From Nitrospira defluvii (lineage in GTDB: Bacteria; Nitrospirota; Nitrospiria; Nitrospirales; Nitrospiraceae), in contig FP929003.1 of the NCBI GenBank assembly GCA_000196815.1, positions 3,309,501 through 3,373,500 on the forward strand: a stretch of DNA of 64,000 nt. The letters are read 5' to 3'. The notes below the pieces were generated by a model, which was not told the DNA's origin, did no database searches, and saw only the letters and a program-made list of their open reading frames with translations. The position numbers were made by a program, and so were the translations under genes. Of the stretch, positions 62,630-64,000 are shown one piece after another. How positions within the stretch are numbered: the first letter of the stretch is position 1; every line of letters starts with the position of its first letter.

Positions 62630-63631
62630 ATGCCTGAACTGAGAAGAGACCCGATCGTCGGCCGCTGGGTCATCATTTCAACCGAACGGGGGGGACGCCC
62701 TCAGGACGTGTCTATGCCGTCGGCGCCGCTTCCCTCTGCGTCCATGTGTCCGTTTTGCCCGGGGCAGGAACGCCTGACGCCGAAGGAGATTCTCGCCTAT
62801 CGGCCCCATGCGTCGGAACCGGACAGCCCGAATTGGACCGTGCGGGTCATCCCCAATAAGTTTCCCGCGCTGCATGTCGAAGGCGATATGGGACGCGAAG
62901 GCCTCGGCCTCTACGACCGCATGAACGGGATCGGCGCCCATGAAGTCATCATCGAAACCCCCAATCACAAGGAACACCTCGCCGACCTGCCGGCAAACCG
63001 GGTGGAGGATGTGCTCTGGGCCTATCGCGACCGGATTCTCGACCTTAAGAAGGATCTGCGGCTGCGATATATTCTGATCTTTAAAAATCAGGGCGCCACG
63101 GCGGGTGCCACGTTGGAGCATAGCCACTCTCAGCTCATCGCCCTGCCCGTCGTGCCCACCAGCGTCCTGGAGGAAATCGACGGCTGCCGGCAGCATTTCC
63201 AGCAGAAAGAACGCTGCATCTATTGCGACATCTTGCGACAGGAATCGACGGAAGGCACCCGCGTGGTATTGGAGAACCCAGAATTTGTCTGTCTGACCCC
63301 CTACGCGCCGCGCTTTCCGTTTGAGATGTGGATTCTCCCCAAACGTCACGCGGGATATTTCGAAGAATGTCAGCGCACGCAGTTTGAATTTCTGGCGCCT
63401 ATGCTGGGCGAAGCGCTACGGCGAATGGACACCGTGCTGGCTCGACCGGCCTATAACTTCATCCTGCACAGCTCGCCGCTACACGAAAAAACCGGGGACT
63501 ACTATCACTGGCACATTGAGATCATCCCCAAACTCACCCAGGTGGCCGGATTTGAATGGGGCACCGGATTTTACATCAACCCGGTCTCCCCGGAAGAAGC
63601 GGCGAAGGCCCTGCGCGACGCGGAAATCTAG
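62630..63631 (+). CDS. galT: Galactose-1-phosphate uridylyltransferase
   Basis: A 333-residue HIT-superfamily enzyme that exchanges UMP between UDP-glucose and galactose-1-phosphate. Zinc ligands are in MCPFCPG near residues 38-44, and the active-site His-x-His lies in GATLEHSHSQLIA (nucleophile in HSH), with a second HWHIEIIPK near the end. The frame begins at 62609, but AGAGGAG precedes ATG 62630, which is used. It is grouped with the GH57 enzyme, suggesting handling of sugar phosphates and glucan in storage metabolism. An ADP-glucose or other hexose-1-phosphate specificity is possible. Confidence 0.93.
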   Translation: MPELRRDPIVGRWVIISTERGGRPQDVSMPSAPLPSASMCPFCPGQERLTPKEILAYRPHASEPDSPNWTVRVIPNKFPALHVEGDMGREGLGLYDRMNGIGAHEVIIETPNHKEHLADLPANRVEDVLWAYRDRILDLKKDLRLRYILIFKNQGATAGATLEHSHSQLIALPVVPTSVLEEIDGCRQHFQQKERCIYCDILRQESTEGTRVVLENPEFVCLTPYAPRFPFEMWILPKRHAGYFEECQRTQFEFLAPMLGEALRRMDTVLARPAYNFILHSSPLHEKTGDYYHWHIEIIPKLTQVAGFEWGTGFYINPVSPEEAAKALRDAEI

Positions 63632-63932
63632 CACCCCGCCGGAGCGCCTCAGGGAAATCGCGCGGTGGCACCGCACACGCTCACTTCCTCACGTTCCTCC
63701 GGGGGAGCGATACTTCAAGAACAACGTACCGGATAAATCTCCGGTGACACGTGAGTTTTGTCCAGTATCTTTCCTTGCTATTCGCAAGTACGACAAAGTA
63801 TAAATTTCACGTAATCGTTTCAGGGTATTAGGGACCGCCTGAAGGCCAACGCTCACTTGCGATAAACTCATACATTCATCCACATGTAACGGGATGGGAA
63901 GGCAGCAACCACCAGGAAGGTAGGGAGGTCTC
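63632..63932. other. Intergenic region with a possible promoter
   Basis: It contains ACCGGA/TCCGGT arms around 63729-63746 that could form a short hairpin after galT. TTGCTA (63776-63781) and TATAAA (63800-63805), 18 bp apart, form a possible sigma70 promoter for the gene starting at 63933. I see no gene in it. Confidence 0.4.
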
Positions 63933-64000
63933 GTGAAAGTGCAGAACCTCGAATGGAAAGACGAAACGTTCAGCGAGCTGGATCTCCAAAATCAAAAATA
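63933..64000 (+). CDS. Start of a gene cut by the right window edge
   Basis: GTG at 63933 is preceded by GGGAGG six bases upstream, and the frame stays open to the end of the window. The visible 22 codons read MKVQNLEWKDETFSELDLQN and two more residues. They are too short to assign a function. The gene lies downstream of the GH57/galT cluster and has its own possible promoter. Confidence 0.6.
   Translation, partial: MKVQNLEWKDETFSELDLQNQK

Overview
The window is GC-rich bacterial chromosome that is almost fully packed with genes. Gene content points to a Nitrospira-type organism (Nitrospirota). It has a complete Tol-Pal system, periplasmic c-type cytochromes next to molybdenum-cofactor genes, MurU/AmgK peptidoglycan recycling, a GH57/GalT glucan cluster, and intergenic repeats of a kind I associate with Nitrospira. 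The taxonomic call is inference from gene content; no rRNA is present to confirm it.

Layout. (1) 1-8.7 kb, all on the minus strand: HtrA protease, TatC, a Mrp/Nbp35-like Fe-S carrier ATPase, MoeA, MobB, a six-heme cytochrome, an ABC-2 transporter with a Cys/His-tailed membrane protein between its two subunits, and the start of a 2-oxoglutarate dioxygenase that runs off the left edge. This looks like a chain for export, cofactor insertion and maturation of periplasmic redox enzymes. (2) 8.8-16 kb: a lipoprotein, a family 2 glycosyltransferase, a polytopic GT-C-like membrane protein coupled to a NodU/CmcH carbamoyltransferase, and a caspase-fold lipoprotein without its catalytic dyad. (3) 16-30.6 kb: a small cytochrome c, then a very long minus-strand gene run reading tolQ-tolR-tolA-tolB-pal, two CpoB-like proteins, mutL, miaA, mtnP, a PfkB kinase, a TPR lipoprotein and rodZ. 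(4) 30.6-42.2 kb: tRNA-Asp, tRNA-Val, a Xer recombinase, an LpoA-like protein, trpS, a PilZ protein, a secreted DUF151 protein, a metallo-beta-lactamase-fold hydrolase and several exported proteins of unknown function.

(5) 42.2-46.1 kb is the only clearly accessory stretch. It has lower GC and sparse genes. It holds a HEPN-type protein, small membrane and hypothetical ORFs, an attC-like palindromic site, a nucleotidyltransferase with a small partner gene, and a decayed second copy of the 3' end of gltD. The functional gltD lies on the other side, so the nucleotidyltransferase module sits between two gltD ends. (6) 46.1-64 kb: gltD-gltB, a polyprenyl synthase, a DUF1015 protein, a sigma-54 response regulator, murU-amgK, an aldo-keto reductase, a VanZ-like protein, a GH57 glucanase, galT, and the first codons of one more gene.

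The most interesting structure is a dispersed intergenic element of about 125 bp with long imperfect terminal inverted repeats (complete copies at 34241-34363 and 36546-36671, a diverged longer copy at 56255-56490, degenerate copies beside both gltD ends). I also flag the gltD-flanked nucleotidyltransferase module, the attC-like site, the repeated Cys/His tail, the caspase pseudoenzyme, a five-fold repeat secreted protein, and three promoters placed so close to start codons that leaderless or near-leaderless mRNAs are predicted.
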